NCBI GenBank assembly: GCA_004524425.1
Contig: SDNN01000102.1
Location: forward strand, 1 to 9,570
Direction: 5' to 3'
From: Promethearchaeota archaeon
GTDB taxonomy: Archaea > Asgardarchaeota > Lokiarchaeia > Sigynarchaeales > SOKP01
Length of the DNA: 9,570 nucleotides
Below the pieces are notes generated by a model. The model was not told where the DNA came from. It searched no databases and saw only the letters and a program-made list of their open reading frames with translations. Positions within the stretch are counted from its first letter, which is position 1, and each line of letters starts with the position of its first letter. Shown here piece by piece: positions 7,378 to 9,570 of the stretch. Position numbers and translations under genes: made by a program.

Positions 7378-8425
7378 AATAACTGAAATTTTCCGAAGAA
7401 TTAAAACTAATGAAGCAACATGGGATGATTATTCATACCTCCTTAATTTGGATGAATCTGATTTAAAACCATTCCTTGAATTAGCTCAAATAATCACTCG
7501 AAAAAATTTCATGAATAACTTAAAAATATACGTTCCTAATAAAAAGTTCCCCGCCATCAGTATTACGGGAACCGAATGTGAACTACATTGTGAACACTGT
7601 GATGGAAAATATTTAGCAGGAATGAAACCAATAACGGATAAAATCAAGTTAGAACAATTTTTTTTGGATTTTGCTAAAAATAAAGGTGTAGGCGTGTTAA
7701 TTTCTGGAGGGTGTAAATCAGATGGTTCTGTTCCGATTGATAAGTTTATAGATTCTATTAAAAGGGTAAAAAAAGAAACGAATTTAATTATCAACACCCA
7801 TACAGGACTACTTAATGAAATAACTGCAAAAAAGCTTGCAGATGCTGGAGTCGATTTAATTTCATTTGACGTCAACATGGATGAAGAAGTTATTAATGAA
7901 ATTTATCATTTAGATAAAAATTTAAGCGAATATGAAAAGGCAATAAATATTCTTAAAAAATATGATTTAAATGTAGTACCTCATATATGCGTGGGTCTGC
8001 ATTATGGAACTCTTCATAAGGAATTAGAGTCTATTAAACTTATAAAAAAATTAATGGTAAATCCCTTACTTATCGTGGTTATTGCTCTCATTCCTCCCAA
8101 AAAATCAAATTCAAAATTCAAGAGACCAAACCCCATTGATATAGCTAAAATAATATTAATAATTAGATTGCTCTTTCCAGAAACTGAAATATCCTTGGGA
8201 TGCATGAGACCAAGAGGAAATATTAAAGTTGATGTAGAGAAACTTGCTATCCAAGCAGGTATAACTAGAATAGAAATTCCCTCTAAAAAAACTCTAAAAT
8301 GGCTTAGGAGAATAAATCCTCAAGTGGAATTGAGTTACTTCTCTGCGTGTTGTGCAATTCCAGAAGAGCATGAAGATCTAGCCAGAAGTGAAATTTCTGA
8401 TATTAAGAGATATTTAAAAATTTAA
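7370..8425 (+). CDS. Radical SAM lipoyl synthase component (LipS1/LipS2 type, second subunit)
   Basis: Predicted partner of the first radical SAM protein in lipoyl formation. The 351-aa protein starts with a helical ~55-residue region, then ISITGTECELHCEHCDGKYL with the CX3CX2C cluster motif (Cys 70, 74, 77), ISGGCKSDG (111-119) as the GGE-like SAM-binding segment, DLISFDVN (162-169), and HICVGLHYG (205-213). The C-terminal part carries GCMRPRG (277-283) and an ACCAIP stretch (Cys 327, 328); these extra cysteines may bind an auxiliary cluster. The ECELHCEHCDGKYLAGM wording recalls the archaeal BioB-homologue family COG1856 (from memory). Family plus position directly after lplA, with an ATG lying inside the end of that gene, support a LipS role; biotin synthesis is the rejected alternative. 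No symbol is given because I cannot assign 1 or 2 securely. Confidence 0.82.
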   Translation: MNEITEIFRRIKTNEATWDDYSYLLNLDESDLKPFLELAQIITRKNFMNNLKIYVPNKKFPAISITGTECELHCEHCDGKYLAGMKPITDKIKLEQFFLDFAKNKGVGVLISGGCKSDGSVPIDKFIDSIKRVKKETNLIINTHTGLLNEITAKKLADAGVDLISFDVNMDEEVINEIYHLDKNLSEYEKAINILKKYDLNVVPHICVGLHYGTLHKELESIKLIKKLMVNPLLIVVIALIPPKKSNSKFKRPNPIDIAKIILIIRLLFPETEISLGCMRPRGNIKVDVEKLAIQAGITRIEIPSKKTLKWLRRINPQVELSYFSACCAIPEEHEDLARSEISDIKRYLKI

Positions 8426-8449
8426 TTAAATTAAATCAAATTGATTTAT

Positions 8450-8884
8450 ATGGACAAGTTGGATATAATAAGGGAAAAATTTAGAGATGACAAATTCGCC
8501 CAAAATCTCGGAATCGTTATAGATGAGCTTGCTGATGATTTTGTAAAGATGCACATGTTACTCACACCAAAAATAAATAACTTTTATGATCGTCCTCATG
8601 GTGCTGCGATTTATGGTTTAGCCGATGCTGCATTTTCAGTAATTGGAAATAATCAGAATGTAATATCCGTGGCATTAGATTGCTCCATTACTTATCACTC
8701 TAGTCCAAATACTGGGCAAGTGTTACACGTGGAAGGCAGCCTTATTAAACAAACACGGAGAATTGGTACGTATATCTTTAAATTGTATACAGAAAATGAT
8801 GGAAAAAAAGAAATGGTTGCCACCATGCTAAGTACCTTATATCGTACTGATAAACCTATAAAACCTGAACTGAAAGAAGAATGA
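8450..8884 (+). CDS. PaaI-like hotdog-fold thioesterase
   Basis: Predicted acyl-CoA (or acyl-carrier) thioesterase of the PaaI/YbgC-like hotdog superfamily, cytosolic, 144 aa, typical length. The diagnostic segment is RPHGAAIYGLADAAFSV (48-64): His-Gly at 50-51 at the start of the hotdog helix and Asp 59 at the position of the catalytic Asp in PaaI proteins. Strands follow at VISVALDCSITYHSS (71-85), VLHVEGSLIKQTRRIGTYIFKLY (91-113) and MVATMLSTLYRT (122-133), as expected. ATG 8450 is chosen; a TTG three codons upstream (8441) is possible. It starts 24 nt after the second radical SAM gene and ends 9 nt before cofE, so it is probably part of the operon. Substrate is unknown; release of octanoyl or other medium-chain acyl groups would suit the context but is speculation. 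Confidence 0.85.
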   Translation: MDKLDIIREKFRDDKFAQNLGIVIDELADDFVKMHMLLTPKINNFYDRPHGAAIYGLADAAFSVIGNNQNVISVALDCSITYHSSPNTGQVLHVEGSLIKQTRRIGTYIFKLYTENDGKKEMVATMLSTLYRTDKPIKPELKEE

Positions 8885-8893
8885 TTTGATATC

Positions 8894-9570
8894 ATGGTTG
8901 AAAAAATTAAAATAATAGGTTTAAATGGGATTCCGCTAATTAAACCCGGAGATCGTATCCCTAAAATTATTTTAGATGCTCTAACACGCAATGATATCGG
9001 ATTAGAAAATGGAGACATTTTAGTTATTGCTCAAACAATTATTTCAAAAGCCAATAACCGCTTGGTGGATTTAAAAAAGATAGCTCCCACTGAAGAAGCA
9101 TGTAGAATCACCGAAGAATTGAATTCAAAAGCAAGATTGAAGGGTTTGCCTGAAAAAAGTCCGGAACTTATTCAAAAAATATTAGATGAAGCTAAAGAAA
9201 TAATCAAGAAAGAACACGTCATCGTGGTTGAAACTAACCACGGTTTTGTATGTGCTAATGCCGGAATAGATAAGTCTAATGTAGAAGGTGAAACAACAAT
9301 ATCACTCTTGCCAGAGGATTGTGATGAAGAGGCTAGAAGTATCGCAGAAGAACTTAAAAAAGTAACTAAAAAAGACGTTGGCGTTATAATTTCTGATTCT
9401 TTTGGGAGACCTTTTAGAATTGGTGCCACAGGAGTGGCGTTAGGGACTGCAGGAGTAAGTGCGATTTTGGATAAACGGGGTAAGACCGATTTATTTGGCC
9501 ATGAACTTCAAACTACCTTAATTGGTCAAGTTGATAATTTATCTTCTGCTGCTCAGCTACTAATGGGTGA
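8894..9570 (+). CDS. cofE: Coenzyme F420:L-glutamate ligase, 3' truncated by window edge
   Basis: Adds L-glutamate, using GTP, to F420-0 and then further gamma-linked glutamates, forming the tail of coenzyme F420. The frame stays open to the window end; 225 codons are present, about 20-30 short of the usual ~250 aa. Recognisable family blocks: GDILVIAQTIISKAN (40-54), VVETNHGFVCANAGIDKSNV (111-130), ISLLPED (136-142), VGVIISDSFGRPFRIGATGVALG (162-184), DKRGKTDLFGHELQTT (193-208) and the AAQLLMG end (219-225). All are typical of the archaeal CofE fold, which binds GTP and two divalent metals. The ATG lies 9 nt after the thioesterase stop; no clear Shine-Dalgarno is seen, consistent with read-through translation in an operon. 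It shows that the host makes F420. Whether further F420 genes follow is not visible. Confidence 0.95.
   Translation, partial: MVEKIKIIGLNGIPLIKPGDRIPKIILDALTRNDIGLENGDILVIAQTIISKANNRLVDLKKIAPTEEACRITEELNSKARLKGLPEKSPELIQKILDEAKEIIKKEHVIVVETNHGFVCANAGIDKSNVEGETTISLLPEDCDEEARSIAEELKKVTKKDVGVIISDSFGRPFRIGATGVALGTAGVSAILDKRGKTDLFGHELQTTLIGQVDNLSSAAQLLMG

Noticed and set aside
7486..7878. 130-codon minus-strand open frame inside the second radical SAM gene
   Set aside because: Antisense to the CX3CX2C region of a conserved enzyme; no start context or family resemblance.
5586..8425. Biotin synthase (BioB) for the two radical SAM genes
   Set aside because: They are BioB-related, but the lipoate-ligase gene between them, the lack of other biotin genes and the C-terminal cysteine patterns fit the LipS1/LipS2 pair better.
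8695..9429. Two minus-strand open frames opposite the thioesterase and cofE
   Set aside because: Both are antisense to conserved coding blocks, and the plus-strand cofE frame explains the region fully.

Overview
The window is AT-rich, gene-dense archaeal DNA, most probably from an Asgard archaeon (Lokiarchaeia-like); the taxon is inferred. The support is a coenzyme F420 gene (cofE), a two-protein lipoyl synthase of the type known from archaea, TATA-like boxes lying about 22-25 nt before start codons with no Shine-Dalgarno sequence, and two adjacent genes for small longin-like proteins of the kind common in Asgard genomes. Two housekeeping enzymes, triosephosphate isomerase and the catalytic body of leucyl-tRNA synthetase, look bacterial rather than archaeal.

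Layout: (1) 1-596, 3' part of tpiA on the + strand, ending in a convergent region with an A/T hairpin that could stop transcription from both sides. (2) 693-5215, three minus-strand genes: a 289-aa longin-like protein, a 184-aa longin/SRX-like protein with a Cys/His C-terminal module, and leuS. Each has its own upstream spacer of 126-370 nt, so they are probably separate units. (3) 5216-5585, a 370-nt divergent promoter region without a convincing gene. (4) 5586-9570, a tight plus-strand operon: radical SAM lipoyl synthase component, lipoate-protein ligase/octanoyltransferase catalytic domain, second radical SAM lipoyl synthase component, PaaI-like hotdog thioesterase, and cofE, which runs off the window end. 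Spacings are 13 nt, an 8-nt overlap, 24 nt and 9 nt.

How the genes work together: the first three operon genes form a near-complete lipoate assembly module. The ligase/transferase would place an octanoyl or lipoyl group on a lysine of a carrier such as GcvH or a 2-oxoacid dehydrogenase E2, and the radical SAM pair would insert the two sulfurs. No carrier protein and no C-terminal ligase domain (LplB-like) is in the window. The hotdog protein and cofE are probably co-transcribed, but their functional link to lipoate is unproven. No tRNA, rRNA, CRISPR array, insertion sequence or phage gene was seen.
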